DNA from: Selaginella tamariscina
Lineage: Eukaryota > Streptophyta > Lycopodiopsida > Selaginellales > Selaginellaceae
Length of the DNA: 64,000 nucleotides
Assembly (NCBI GenBank): GCA_003024785.1
Contig: PUQB01000771.1
Span: 1-64,000, forward strand
Direction: 5' to 3'
Below are positions 24,160-37,100 of the stretch, piece by piece (the first letter of the stretch is position 1; each line of letters starts with the position of its first letter). Under the pieces are notes generated by a model. The model searched no databases. It saw nothing but the letters and a program-made list of their open reading frames with translations, and was not told the origin of the DNA. The position numbers and the translations under genes were made by a program.

Positions 24160-25607
24160 TATGATTCATTGCTCCTTGTCTAGACGCAATCATCATCTTT
24201 GCACCTCATGCCATTAGCTATTTCTGACCCTACACATAATAAAGGTGGAAGTTCAAACACAACATTCCCATTGTAGGTAGAAGGGACTTCTTTGCATGAA
24301 CATCTTTGATAAATGCTAAGTAATCTGCCTTGCTATTTTATTATTCTCCAACAAATGGTTATATAGTGAATGTTTGTTGTATGGACTTGTGACTTCATGC
24401 TTAATGCTTCTTGAAGACAAAGCATTTTACAAAAACATGTGCCAAAATGGAATATGCAATGCTCACCTTCAATAATTTAGGTATTTGATGGTTATTTCAC
24501 CTAATGTGGTATCCATGTCAATGACTTTATTTTATCTAACAAAGAACACACACCCAATGATGGATTTAAAATGTATACTTTGGACTCAATAGGAATTACC
24601 CTTGCAAGATCATCATTCACATGCTGCATTACATGTAATGTGTTGTGTTAGGAATGGTGAAATTTGCTTGCAAACAAATCTATGAAAATGAAGAAGAATT
24701 CACTTAACATGATCATATTGCCAAAACGAACTCTTATTGAAAATACTTATATGAACCATAACAAATGCAATGATAAGTAAATACAAAAGGACTATTACCT
24801 ATACAGAATTTTCCAAAATATCACCCTTTCATTAAAATGGTGTCAAATCTATCATTTTTCTTAGATACATTATCAAGAAAGAATTATGTTTATTGCAAAT
24901 ATTAAATAATTGCAACTAATTAGTCATAGATTATTGTTTCATGTCAGAGCTTAATATATCTGTTATTTTAATAGTTAAAGACAAGACACCAAGTGCTTAC
25001 ATAATCATGACATCATCGACCACATGTGTCAGCATGCAATCTGACATGTGTTCATGAATGTAAGCTTCATTTTTTTTAGGGTTTTTTAGATCTAGGTTTT
25101 TTTTAGGGCTGGCCAAGGTTTGAAGCTTCTTCACTAACTCCTTTTTCATGTAATCATTCTCCTTCTGCTTCATGGCAATTTACTCCTTCCTTAAGGGACA
25201 CTTCTTATTCTTCACACACACTTCTTCATGTCGCACCCCTTATTTATGGCTATCGCACTTCTTGTCTTCTTCTCTTATTTATTCACAATTTGTCTCTTAT
25301 TCCTTCTACATGTTTCTTCACAAATTTTGTTCATTTGTTTACTCATTCTCTCCAAGAGGGATTATGTGGAAAATCAACCTTTGTGTACATACACATATAT
25401 GATTTTTTAATGACTGAATATCAAGGTATAGCATCTATACCTATAGTTTCTTTCTTTTGCATAGTGTATTATAAATATATAATGTATCTCTACAATGAAT
25501 TTGACACACACATACATGAACATATAACTCCATGTTCTTTCTTGTTTACAAAATTGTCTTTAGTCATGTTAAATGCTGGCTATTACACACACACATGTTT
25601 AGACAAT
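24160..25607. other. Interval without a supported gene
   Basis: Short frames only, with no motif recognised. AT-rich with CA runs towards 25500. Confidence 0.5.
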
Positions 25608-25831
25608 CCTGGCGCAGAGGTTCTCATAGGGCAACCTCGGTGCTAAGGCTGGAGTTGGGAAACCTTTGGTATTGGCAAACCTCAGTGCCGAGGTTTGTAA
25701 TTTTTTAGATGTTGCCAATAGCAAACTCCACTTTGTTTATTTCGCCTATCCTTGGTCCCGTGGTTTGTGGTTTCCAAGGTGTTAAAAGTGTTATTCTAAA
25801 GTGCACTTGCATTAAATCCTCGGCATTGAGG
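25608..25831. repeat. Palindrome cluster CCTYGGYRCYRAGG upstream of a ParB-like gene piece
   Basis: Near-palindromic 14-mers occur at 25608-25620, 25635-25648, 25680-25693, 25750-25763 and 25818-25831 (for example CCTCGGTGCTAAGG and CCTCAGTGCCGAGG). They lie just before the gene piece at 25907, as the GC palindromes lie before the gene in the terminal arms. Confidence 0.7.
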
Positions 25832-26557
25832 TTTTTAACTTATAATCCTATTCTTAACTTGTAATCTTAAGTTGGCATATGAAATAACAAATTTTTGTAG
25901 GAAAAAATGGTGAAAAGGTGTGCTCAACTAGCAACACAACTTGCTGCACCACATCCACCCGTTCCACATGATGAAGAAGTTTCCAGAGGAAGCTCAATTG
26001 TTTGGATTTTGAGAGGACCCCACTATCCAATTTGTTTGATGGTTTGGAAAGAAAGGGTGGATAAAACTTGCCATGGATTCCACTCATATTGTTCAAGTCG
26101 AATGAGCAAGTGTATGCATTAGTTAGGAATATGAATGATCTCATGAATTCATTCAGACAAAATGGGTACATTAGCACGGCTCAAGCTTTTGTTGTGATTA
26201 TTAGAAAAGAACTAGTGTTGGTAAGTACCAAACTTGGTCGTCCTTGCATAAAGAACTTTCGAAGTATGGGATGGTAATCATTGCTTGTAATGGTTACAAA
26301 TCATTAAAAATGAGGAGCCATACTACTCCGACAAAACGTTCCATGTGTCCGTGAAATGTCACTTGTTAGAGATAACAGATGCATTACATATAGTCCTGCT
26401 AATATAGGCCCTAATCTAGGCTAATCTACGAAAACTTCAAGTACTACCTCAAGTTCATCTCCTTGGAGGATAAAAAAATAATTGATGAAGAACAACAAAA
26501 GTCACTTGAACAATTTGGTAACTCCCAAAAGAAGCTCATATGTTCATACTATTTAGG

Positions 26558-26660
26558 GTAAGTTGTATAGATGTTTTCACTTATTGACCTATGAAAGCCT
26601 CGACGCTGAGGATTTCTTCAACTTAGTACTTATAGTAGTGTTAATGTTTTTTCATTGTAG
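26558..26660 (+). other. Intron with a second-family palindrome inside
   Basis: GTAAGT at 26558 and a T-rich tract ending TTGTAG at 26660 mark a 103-nt intron. CCTCGACGCTGAGG sits at 26596-26609 within it, parallel to the palindrome in the intron of the arm gene. Confidence 0.5.
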
Positions 26661-26716
26661 CCTAAATATCAAAAGGATGAAAAGAATAGGATTGATTCAT
26701 TGGTGTCCAAGGGCAC

Positions 26717-26916
26717 GGTGACACCAACAAATATTCAAAAGGCAAAGGCAAACGCAAGGAACAATTGAATAATGATAATGGGCAAATACTTCTTCATCAT
26801 TGATGAAGATGTGAATGCACCAACAAACATTCAAAAGGCAAAGGTGGATGCGAGGAACAATTGGATAATGACAATGAGCAAATACTTCTTCATCATTGAT
26901 GATGATGTGAATGGTG
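26717..26916 (+). repeat. Tandem duplication of about 100 bp in coding relic
   Basis: Two adjacent copies, each with ATTCAAAAGGCAAAGG and ACTTCTTCATCATTGATGA, encode the repeated peptide KYFFIID-DVN. Confidence 0.8.
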
Positions 26917-27639
26917 TTGAGTTTATTGATAAGATAACTTGTTTCGAATGGACCAGAAAGGCACAAATTCAAGATGAAAATCATAAACATGCTATTAATT
27001 GAAGCAGTTTGCAAACTTTAAGAATAATGTCATTTTGAGGGTCAACAATGATTTCAAATAGTGGCTAATGGTGAGGTGGATGAACTAGAAAGTAAAGAGA
27101 ATATGCATAGAAAGACTTGATGACATAGCTAAGGACCAAATCAACGTTGTGGGACTATGCACGGAAATGGAGAATTTCCTAAAAGAGATAAGGAAAAAGG
27201 CACACATGGATGATTGGTATTCATACATATCAAAGGTCTTCATTATTCCTAAAAAAATAAAGACAAGCCTTTTTAACTACCACATCAAGTAATGTAGGGT
27301 AAACCTGACATTTTTGAAACTTACAACTAATTGGATCAAGAAGCACATGGACAAACAAGTAGAGAATTTTACTTTCAACTCAAAACTGTACTTAAAGTTT
27401 CCCCTCAAAATCACAAATGAAGAAATTGAAGATGTGCCTTTGTACTTAAAGCTATGCTATGTGCTGAATGATGAGTTACAGTTTTATAATGAAGTCAGCT
27501 TGCTTAAAGGTCAATGAGCAAGGTCAAGAAATAGGAAGTTGTTAATTAGTGAATCAAGTAATAGAGGTGGAACAGGAAAGTGCAAAGAAAAAAATGAGGA
27601 AAATCTATGTAGAGGATGAGTTGTACAATTATTCTATTA

Positions 27640-30539
27640 TGTTGGTCGAAAAGAAGCTAGAAATTGTATAGGTATTGTGCTGCAAAATTTTATCCTTGGA
27701 CAAAGATTCTTGAGCGTCTTTATGAGGCCCGTTACTTTTATTATAAAGATTGACCTCCATAGTACCTACAATCTGCTCCCTATTCGCTCTAATGACAAAT
27801 GAAAGACAGCTTTCCATACACACTATAGGCATTTTGAGTACATAGTAATGCCTTTTGGGTTAACCAATTCCCCTACGATCTTTTAATATATGCCAATGAT
27901 ATTTTCTTGACTAGTTTATGATTATCTACTTGGATGACATCCTTAGTTTTTTAAAGATGAATAAGGAACATCAACAACGTGTCCATCAGGTTCTGGAAAG
28001 ACTTCGACAACATGGTCTCTACACCAAGTTGAAAAAGTGTTAGTTTTATCATGAACATGTTGAGTTTTTTGGATACGTGGTGTCATGCATTGGAATCTTC
28101 ATAGACCTGACCAAGGTGTGCATAGTTCTTGAGTGAGAAATGCTGAAGTCAACTTGAGAAGTCCAATGTTTCCTCAGCTTTGCTAATTTCTACTAGCACT
28201 TCATTAAACTTCGCTAAAATTGTACTTTCATTGAATCAACTCACCAAGAAGGAAGTTCTATTTAAGTGATTCATGGAGGCTGAGAGTGTGTTTATTACGC
28301 TCAAGTTTTCTTTTACCTTAGTTTTGATAGCGATCTAGACCCCATAGCATTCCAATTGCATAAGTCACGGCTGTGGAGATCAATTATGAGATTATGATAA
28401 AGAACTTTTAGTTATCATGGATTGCTTCCAAGAGTGACAAAGGTTTCTTGAAGGGTCCTCGCACAAGGTAATTGTCTTCACTGATTATCAAAACTTGGTT
28501 TACTTCTCTTATGCTCAAGTTCTGAATCAACGTCAAGCTCGTTGAACCCATTAGATCCTCTCTCAATTCAACTTCGAGATCAAGTATCGAGGCACTCTAC
28601 AAGTTCAATTCGACACGCTTTTACAATGAACATATTTGGCACCACATGCTGGTGACATCGAGTTTGACTAACAGAAGCAAGTAGTACTTGATCTTGAACA
28701 TGTCCAAGCACTCACTTTCATGTTGCACCCTTCGACTTCGACCTTTTTAACACTATCCACTTTGAACTTGTCTTCGATTTGCTAACTTATGATATCTTAA
28801 GTCACCTCGCAAGTAACAATCACAACCCAACTATGATCTGTTTCAATTCACCAATAGTTTACTTCTCTGTAACGACTTGGTTTATGTTCCACCTAGTGAT
28901 GCTTGATATCAAGTGCTACAGTCTCATCATGACACTCTGCTTACTGATCACTTTGAGTTACGAAAACAATGAAACTGATCAGTCATAACTATTGGTGGCC
29001 CCAATTACGTCAATCGGTGAAAAAGTTTATTCGTACATGTGACATCTATGCTTGCTCTAAAATTCCTTGTTATCGTCTCCTCTAGCCGCTTCCAACTCCA
29101 ATAATGCCTCGGTCTTGCATCTCAATGAACTTTGTGACTGATTTGCCACTGACTCAAGGATTTGATGCCTTTTTGTCATTGTGGACCATTTTGCTAAGAT
29201 GGCTCACTTTTTGCCATGTATGAAGACTTTCTTCAATGAAGAGAGTTGATTTAGTTATGAAGGATGTTTTTTGGCTATATGGACTCTCTGACAACATTGT
29301 CATCAATCATGGTCCGCAATTTATTATCAAGTTTTGGCAACGACTTCTCGAGCTACTCAAGATCAAGAGGCCGTTATCTTTGAGTTACCATTTAGACTTT
29401 GATGGTCAGTCAAAATGCACTATCCAGACCCTTGAACAATATTTATAGTGCTTCATCAACTACCAACAAAATGCTTGGTTACCACTACTATCCTTAGTTG
29501 AGTTCTCCTACAACAACTCCAAGCATGCATTAACTAGTATGTCACCCTTTTATGCCTTGACATGTCAACATCCACGATGGAGTTTTGATACACTGGAGAG
29601 TTCGCTAAATCTATCTGTCAAAGATCAACTTAATTGTCTCTAGTCTATCCATGCTATGCTTCATCCAATATCTTATGAAGGCACAAGAACATTATACATC
29701 TGTTGATCGGTATCAAAGGGTAGTTCGATTTATTAGGTTGGTGAATATGTATGGCTTCTTCGATGTAACATCAAGACTACGTGGCCTTGTGAGAAGTTTG
29801 ATTATCAACGCCTTGATCCATTTCCATTGGCATCCTGTATCAACAATGTGGCCTATCGGTTGGAGCTTCCTTCTTCAATGCACATTCATTCGATATTCTA
29901 TGTTTCTCTTCTTAAGCCATATCATATGAACACGCTCCATGGTTGAACTTCATCACCTTTAGCTCTTAGGAATATGAAATTAATAAAATCTTGGACTCCA
30001 AGTTCCTTCGCTGCCAACTCTATTACTTCATCGACTAGGTTGACTACCCTCCAAGTGAACGTTTGCATCGAATTTGCAACACACTCGAGATGCATTTAAC
30101 GAGTTTCATCGCATGTATCCAAATAAGCTTGGCTCTCGAAAGAGGGGAGTGGTGTGACATGACTATGTTATATGGATACGGATAAGGGTCATTAAAGTTA
30201 ATCAAGTCTAGGATACAAATATAGATATGGATAAGGGTCATTAAAGTTAATCAAGTCTAGGATACAAATATAGATATGGATAAGAATCACTAAAGTTAGC
30301 CAAGTCTAAGATACGAATACAAATATGGATAAGGGTCACTAAACTTAGCTAAAGTCTAGATCAGGGTTTCAAAACAAAGATAGTCCAAGTCCAAATTTGG
30401 CTTCCCTTATAGTATATAAGTGTGGACGTGATCAAGGTTAAACATTCCAATTCAATGCCAATTTAAGAGCTAAGCCTTTTATTTATTCCAATCTCTATAA
30501 TCTAGCTTGTTTCATGTCTTCTCAGCTTGGTTCCTAACA
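27640..30539 (+). mobile_element. Ty3-type retrotransposon relic, 3' part with LTR
   Basis: Reverse transcriptase ([21 protein letters not shown], near 27800-27960), RNase H, integrase (INHGPQFIIKFWQRLLE near 29300) and a C-terminal domain are followed by an LTR at 30153-30539 that starts TGTGACATGACTATG. This LTR is longer than the one at 23461-23756 because an internal segment of about 50 bp is repeated. A 5-bp flank, TTACA after this LTR against TTGCA beside the other, could be a worn target duplication. The copy is old, with many breaks. Confidence 0.75.
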
Positions 30540-31547
30540 TTACATCGGACATCATATTTGCCCGCTTGATGAAAGATAGTGTATCCAGAGCCACCAAATT
30601 AACATGTGTTGAACTGAAAGATATTCTGAAATAACTTATCCCACTGACAAACAATTGTAGGTAATTAAGCATATATAATCCTTTGTTGAGATTTTGGATT
30701 TCTACCTCCTACCCTTGATGCTTGAGGTTTCCTTCATGACTTTGTTTTGTTGTTCCTATATTAAATGTATGGTGTTTGTCTCCTTTGTTCTACATTTCAC
30801 AACCGACAACCTTAGCATCGAGGTTGTGAACTTTTACAACCTCGGCGCTAAGGTTGACAACCAATTAAACCTTGGCACCGAGGGTTGCATTTACATTCTC
30901 ATCATCATTTATTTTGTCTCTAAAAGTACTTTCTACAAGATAAGAAATGTTGTTTACAACACAGAAAAAGGGGCAACTAATGTGACAAAATGGTTTGTTG
31001 TATTTAAGAAAATGTTTGCAATGGCCTTTCTTAGAATCATTCATCATTCTTGGCTAAAGTTCTCTAGAAGTTCCACATATCTTCAAGATGTCTTCATGAA
31101 GTGAAAACTCAAGTGTCCATCTCATAAATAGATTGTGGCTAGGTGGAGATCTTTGGGATGCCTACCTTTGTTTTGGTCACACTCAAAGAGTCTATGACTA
31201 GAGTATAATAGACATCTTTGTCTATGATTATAAGTAAATGTTGCACATTTGTTTGAGTTTTTTGACATAAGACTTGTTGGATAACATAACATTAATATTG
31301 ACTATGGCAATATGTGAAATGAAAATGGAGGATGTTGAAGAACACGAACTTTGCTGGGGAAAATTAGTTGACCTTGTAGTTTGATCTAGTTTTAGAAAAC
31401 CTCAAATCAAGGGATTCATGGGAGATGAGGCTACGGCAAGCTAGATTGCCGTGAGAAATGTGTTTGGTAATATTGTACTCTTTGAGCGTGGTTACTCTTT
31501 TCATTTTAATATGAGCCTTTGATAACACAAGGAGAAGTATATTCATA
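30540..31547. other. Interval with second-family palindromes, no supported gene
   Basis: CCTTAGCATCGAGG (30810-30823), CCTCGGCGCTAAGG (30840-30853) and CCTTGGCACCGAGG (30870-30883) form a tight cluster. A 136-codon plus-strand frame over 30694-31104 shows no domain I recognise. Confidence 0.5.
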
Positions 31548-31810
31548 TGCACATTGTAACTAAAGTGGGCATGATACGTGAAAATGGGAATATAAAATAA
31601 ATTACTAATTAATACTTAAGTTTTAATTATTAATTAATCATTTAATTAATATGTAATTAAGCTTAAATATTAATTAATTAATTCCTTCAATAACCTTACT
31701 TAGTAAGGAATATTCCTAAAATATCTTAGAATATTCATATTATTCTAAAAATAATTTACAATAATTAAGAAATATATCAAACATAATTACAAATGAAATC
31801 ATTTCCTTAT
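31548..31810 (-). repeat. Inner boundary and AT-rich tail, centre-left arm
   Basis: It begins with TGCACATTGTAACTAAAG and continues through the TTAATTAATT-rich tail shared by all four arms. The flank left of 31548 is unrelated to that of the other arms. Confidence 0.8.
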
Positions 31811-33157
31811 CAACATGTTAATTTATTTATAAATACTTTCTTCCTAACTATACAGAGAAATTTCTTATTTTGTCTAAATCATCACTCTCTGGATTAATCG
31901 AATCATTTTGGTCAATATTTTGATGTTGTTGCCACCACCTTACACTCTCACGAATGCAATTGGAAGTTGCCATCCTTATTAATATATAAGATAATAAGAC
32001 CAGGTCTGCATAAAGGCTCATTTAAAGAATAACATTCCTTAAGAATAATATTATAAAGCGCCCGGTTGCTATCTTTATTTTATAAAACTCAAAATCACGA
32101 TAAAGAAAAGCTTTAGAAATGTTTGATACGGTGGATACTGCTCACAAAAGTTTTTGAGATTCTTCTTTCTGAGACACGTATCCAAGTAATTCACTAGCTC
32201 ATTCATAATATCAGTATCAGAATATGGATCAAAAGTGATTAGATGAATACAAGCAATGTTTTGGTTGAGCATAACCTTCTGAGGAGAGTCATTTACCACT
32301 AAGATATGTGCATTCTTCATTATCCTTAAGTGATTGATCTTCCCATGAAGCCCAATTAATCTTTCATTCTTGAAAAAATATGCTTGCTTTCCTTTCTTAT
32401 ATTGTGAAATTCGAGAGGTTTATAACACATTCGCTGGTTAAAAATCCAATCTTTACGAATCACCTTTTTTACAACACTACAATGTTTCTTAAGCAAATTC
32501 AACAGCGGTATTAAGTTGTGAATCTGCATACATGACCAAATCCCCACAAGCGCACCCATCTCCTTAAGCTTTTAAAAGAGACGATCCAACCCTGGACGAA
32601 AAATAATATTATATCGAAATTTACCATGACAAGGAATGAAATCTCCTTGTTTGATTTCTTTTTTCCTATCCTCGGGCCTTTGTCGATGAAGCAGAACACC
32701 ATTGACATCCAACAACACAATATGGCCATGAGTAACATGGATAGCGTTGCCTCTTGAATACTTTGCAAATCACTTGTTTGCTCCCTTTCACATTTATCTG
32801 TTGACACTATTTCGTTGCCTATCCCTTTATCATTTAATTGTACATCATCCTTACAAGATTCAGATATTGCAAGCGCTAAAGAAATTGTTTTCGGAATTAA
32901 AGCCAATAGAAATGATGATGAAAAAACTGAAGTGGTCCCCATGGTAACGATGTTTTGAGCTGCATTATTATCCATTTCCTACATGAACTCTGTCATTCTG
33001 ACATGTGGCACAAGAAATTTTTGCCAAACCCCTCTCTTACCTCATGGCATTGCTGAAAATCCATGTTCTCAACTGTTTCATTACATTTGCAAAATGATAG
33101 TTAGCTGACCTTATAATTATCAAGGTATATTATTTACCTTGTTAATGTGTGACCCAT
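31811..33157 (-). pseudogene. HAD phosphatase gene, centre-left copy
   Basis: Read on the minus strand from the ATG at 33157, it has the same exon pattern as the other copies. Motif I LLDVNGVLLHR is interrupted by a local frame change, and the ILVVNDSPQK segment replaces the usual VVDDSPQK, so a conserved Asp of the motif is lost here. This copy also lacks bases relative to the right arm near 32000 and 32550. It is probably inactive. Confidence 0.75.
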
Positions 33158-33265
33158 GTTTGAACTAAAAGCTTCATTAATCCTTGAGAATTTATTTTCT
33201 GTACAAATATAAATAAAATATACAAAAATGCCTTATGTTACACTCATTTATAATTATTCGTCACT

Positions 33266-33435
33266 CTAAGAACTCATTAACAATTCTTCTTCGCTATTAC
33301 CTTCTGAGTGAGGCGAGAAGGTTTAGGCCGCTTGTGAGATGGTTCAAGATCTTCCATATCTTTTGTTGATGTTTCCATGGGTAATGGAGTGTGTGAATGT
33401 TCTGTACTCCTCGAGATAAATTTCGGTCTAATATC
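33266..33435 (-). pseudogene. ParB-methyltransferase gene, centre-left arm, 3' remnant
   Basis: Only the C-terminal tail remains (ISRSTEHSHTPLPMETS, SHKRPKPS region). The rest was lost where the retrotransposon block begins at 33436. Confidence 0.8.
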
Positions 33436-33640
33436 TGTCAAGCCACGATCCAGGAACCAGGAGGAGAACAGGATTCCAAGGACATGAAGGCTTGACTCAA
33501 GAGCTGGACTGAAAGCAGGACAGGAACAGGAACAGGACGGATCCAGGAGCAAGACAGGATCAGGATAGGATCCGGGAGCAAGACAGGAAGGCGCAGGACA
33601 GGATCCAGGAACAAGACGAGCAGGACGGGATCCAGGAGCA
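33436..33640 (-). mobile_element. Ty3 chromovirus LTR fragment, minus strand
   Basis: It starts TGTCAAGCCACGATCC, the reverse complement of the end of the plus-strand LTRs in this block. Partial. With 52870-54510 it may be the remains of one minus-strand copy that surrounds the plus-strand run. Confidence 0.8.
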
Positions 33641-34187
33641 TGAGTCACAACCCGATACAGGATACAGGATGTAGGATACAGGATTCCGGATATAGGATAC
33701 AGGATGCAGATTTCGGATACAGGATACAGGTTACAGGATATGCAGGATATTCCTACAGGATATACCTATAGGATATTCTTATAGGATATGCCTATAGGAT
33801 ATGCTACAGGATATGCCTAGAGGATAAGGGACACTATTCTTAGCTCATGACTAGATTAGACTCATGACTAGATTAACTTGGAGTTGTGAGCATAAAAGCT
33901 CCGACCTAATTGTTGTACAATCAGTTATTATCAACACCAGTCTTTCTACGATCATTCTTGTTCTTGTCTCGTCTTACTCCTTTGCCTCCTGCTCTTGTCT
34001 CGCTCCTGGATCCTGTCCTGTTCCTATCCGTCCTAGATCCAGTCTTGTTCCTGTCCTACTCCTGGATCCTGTCTGCTCTGTCTTGTTCCTGAGTTCCTAG
34101 TTCCTGTCTTGTTCCTATCCTGCTCCTGAGTCAAGCTTCCTACTCTTGGAATCCTACTCTTCCTGTTTCCTGGATCGTGGCTTGACA
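33641..34187 (+). mobile_element. Ty3 chromovirus LTR 1
   Basis: It runs from CACAACCCGATACAGG to CGTGGCTTGACA and is the most diverged LTR of the plus-strand run. The TATA-like GCATAAAAGCTCC is kept. Confidence 0.85.
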
Positions 34188-37100
34188 GTTTGATAATAAC
34201 TGATTCATAGCTTTTCGTTTCCAGCTACCTTTTTTTCTTAATTCTTTTCCTTCGTTTTTCTCCTTTCTTTCTTTCATAAGATCATGGCTGATTTTGAGCA
34301 CTTTCAACGCGAGCACCAAATGTTCTTCATGAGCTGGCCACTTTGCGCCAAGTGGTCACCGATCTGCAAGGTTCCACCCATGCGGCACATGCAGCTGCTG
34401 ATGCATCCTCCAAGGCTGCTGCGCAGGCTCTCTCTCAGGCATCGGTGGTTCCTCTCATCGAACTTTTCTCGGAGCCGAAGATCAGCATGCCAGAGAAGTT
34501 CAGTGGCAACGTGCCGATTTCCAAGGTTTCCTGAATCAGATCCGACTCTTGATCCGCATGCAACCACGCGCTACTCGACGATGCACAAAAGGTGGCCTTT
34601 TGGCATCCTTACTAAGTGGATCTCCACGCCTGGGTTGCCCCCTTGCTGGAGCGTGACGACCCATTGATGGAAGACTTTGAAGGTTTCGTGGCTGCCTTTG
34701 AAGCCTGTTTTGGAGATCCTGATAAGTACCGTTCTGCATGCACAAGTTACGGAGCTCACACAAGGATCCAAACCAGCTTCAGTTTATGCATCCGAATTTC
34801 AGCAATTGTGCACAACATTCCATGGGACGAGACTGCGTTGATCGAACACTTCGTTTTGGGCTGAGGGATGATGAAGGACCTTCTCCTTACATTACCGGAT
34901 GCTCAAACATTAGCGGAGATCATGCAACAGCCGTTCGCTACGACAACCGTTTGTTCGAGCGCCGTCAGGAAAAATCCGTCAGCAGTTCCTGCCAACGAAT
35001 CCTGTAGTCGTAGCACATGTTCCTACGACACCTTCTGGAGCAGTTCCTATGGAGGTTAACAAATCCAAGCGTGGCCCACTTTCAACTGCTGAGAAGCAAC
35101 GTCGTCAGTGAGAACCTGTGCTTGTATTGTGGTGCAGCAGGACACAAGGTGGCGGATGTCCTAAAAGCCAGAACGTTCAAGACGCGTGAAGTCGAAGCTG
35201 AAGTTCAGTCGGAAAACTCCAATGTCCACTTCGTCTAGGAGCCGCGAAGTTGGACGTAGGTGCAGGCTCCATTGGTGCTGCTCATACCATCCATCATTCA
35301 AGTTTCCTGTACACATTCATCTTAATAATCGAGAGCTCATGGAGTTTGCCTTGTTAGACACTGGTGCAAATGCATGTTCATGGATGACACTTTTGCACTC
35401 AACATGGCATTTCGGTGGTGAAGTTGAAGCGTGCAGTTCCTGTAGAGGTGGCCGATGGGCGTTGATTGCTTCTGGCGCAGTTACCCATGCTACAACCTCT
35501 CTCCTGCAATATGGTGCACATTCAACTGTTCAATTTCCTTCAACTTGATCAAGACTCGGTCGACTCCCATCATTTTGGGCATGCCATGGTTCGTTGTTGC
35601 AAATCCGCAGATCGACTGGAGGTCTAGGACGCTCACGTTTTCCTCTCCAGTAGCTAGGATCAATCCTGTACCTTCCTGCGTGCAGGATACATCCTTAGTA
35701 TCTGAGGCAGTACAAGCTACAGGATTGACCGTGCCTGTTCCTGTACCAGTGTTGAAGACTCCTCCTCGACAGGATTCACCTCATGTCAGTTCCTCAGCAC
35801 ATCCGCAGGCTCTCTCCACTCCTGTAAGTTTGCGGTGTCCTGTACAGGGTTCTTCCAATCCTGTATCAGTGTCGAAGGTTCCTCCTCAACAGGATCCACC
35901 TCCTGTTGATTCGTCAGCACATCGCAGGCTCTCCTCTCTGTGCAACCACGGACTCCTGTACAGGATTCTTCCAATCCTGTACACTTCAACACCACACAGG
36001 TTTTTTCCAATCCTGCTCTTTCTTTACCTGTTCTGTTCCACCCCCAAGATCCTTCCTCTTTTTCAGTCACAGCTCCCTCCTTCTCCTCTCCGAGTTCTTA
36101 CCACTACCATGCATGAACTTGCCACTGATCCTGCTCCTTCCACCTTTTTGCCTTTCAAGTAACTCCTACGTCCTCTTCTACCTTTCCTGTGTCCGACTCT
36201 CCTGTTTTTCAATCTCCTTCTCCTCTCTTTCCTTCTCCTCCTTCTTCCCTACCATCCAAGTACACCCTTTAAGGACGTTTTTGACAAGCACAAGGCTGCA
36301 GTTCTTCCTGTTCACAGGTCCTACGACTGTCCTATTGATCTTGCGGAAGGAAAGACTCCACCATCGGACCGATTTACATTGTCACCCACAGAGTTGGAGG
36401 TTCTTCGTCAGTACATCGAGGACAACTTGGCATCCGGCTTCATTCGTCACTCAAAGTCCCCTGCAGGAGCGCCTATCTTCTTTGTCAAGAAGAAGGATGG
36501 GAGTTTACGTTTGGTTGTGGACTACAGGGGTTTGAATCAAGTCACCATTCGGAATCGGTACCCGTTGCCATTGATCCCGGAACTTCTCGATCGGCTGCGA
36601 GGAGCAAAGGTGTTCACGAAGATCGACTTACGAGGGGCCTACAACCTTGTACGGATTCGTCCCGGCGATGAGTGGAAGACTGCCTTTCGTACAAGGTATG
36701 GACATTTTGAGTACACGGTAATGCCTTTCGGCCTTACCAATGCCCCAGCCGTGTTCCAACATATGGTGAACGACATCTTTTGACTTCTTGGACCAGTTTG
36801 TGGTGATCTACCTCGACGACATTTTGATTTTCTCCAAGGACCAGGCGGCACATGACAAGCATGTACGACTAGTTTAGAGCGGCTTCGCGAGCATGGCCTG
36901 TACGCGAAGTTGGAGAAGTGTTTTTTCGATAGGGATTCGGTGGAGTTCTTGGGCTACATCGTCTCTCCTGCTGGCGTTTCCATGGACATGCACAAGGTGA
37001 AGACCATCGTGGAGTGGGAGAGGCCCAAGTCGTACGAGATGTACAATGTTTCCTTGGCTTTGCAAACTTCTACAGGCGGTTCATACAGGACTTCTCCAAG

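Larger units (their letters stand above)
25907..27520 (+). pseudogene. Possible ParB-like gene piece of a second, diverged element
   Basis: The frames are broken, but one segment (26126-26200) reads MNDLMNSFRQNGYISTAQAF followed by VVI. That is the shape of the helix-then-strand 'eLa-SI-enG ... VV' part of ParB N-terminal domains. Further on, FHVSVKCHLLEITDALHI near 26340-26395 may be a worn form of the G-x-H-(R) box. An intron with GTAAGT and a TTGTAG acceptor lies at 26558-26660. Downstream coding stretches include KYFFIIDDDVNGVEFIDKIT. It carries no recognisable methyltransferase motif itself, but the minus-strand piece at 20440-21412 does. An inversion between the two would explain why they now face opposite ways. 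The ParB call rests on pattern reading alone and needs a profile search. Confidence 0.35.

Noticed and set aside
30694-31104. 136-codon plus-strand frame as a membrane protein
   Set aside because: The composition is AT-driven (Phe, Tyr, Ile), palindrome sequences run through it, and no family resemblance is seen.
33876-34130. Ser/Pro/Cys-rich frames inside the LTRs as small proteins
   Set aside because: They arise from CCTGTC-type LTR repeats and vary in frame from LTR to LTR.
35786-36070. Minus-strand frames opposite the Ty3 pol region
   Set aside because: They are shadows of pol with biased residues from the CAGGA repeats.
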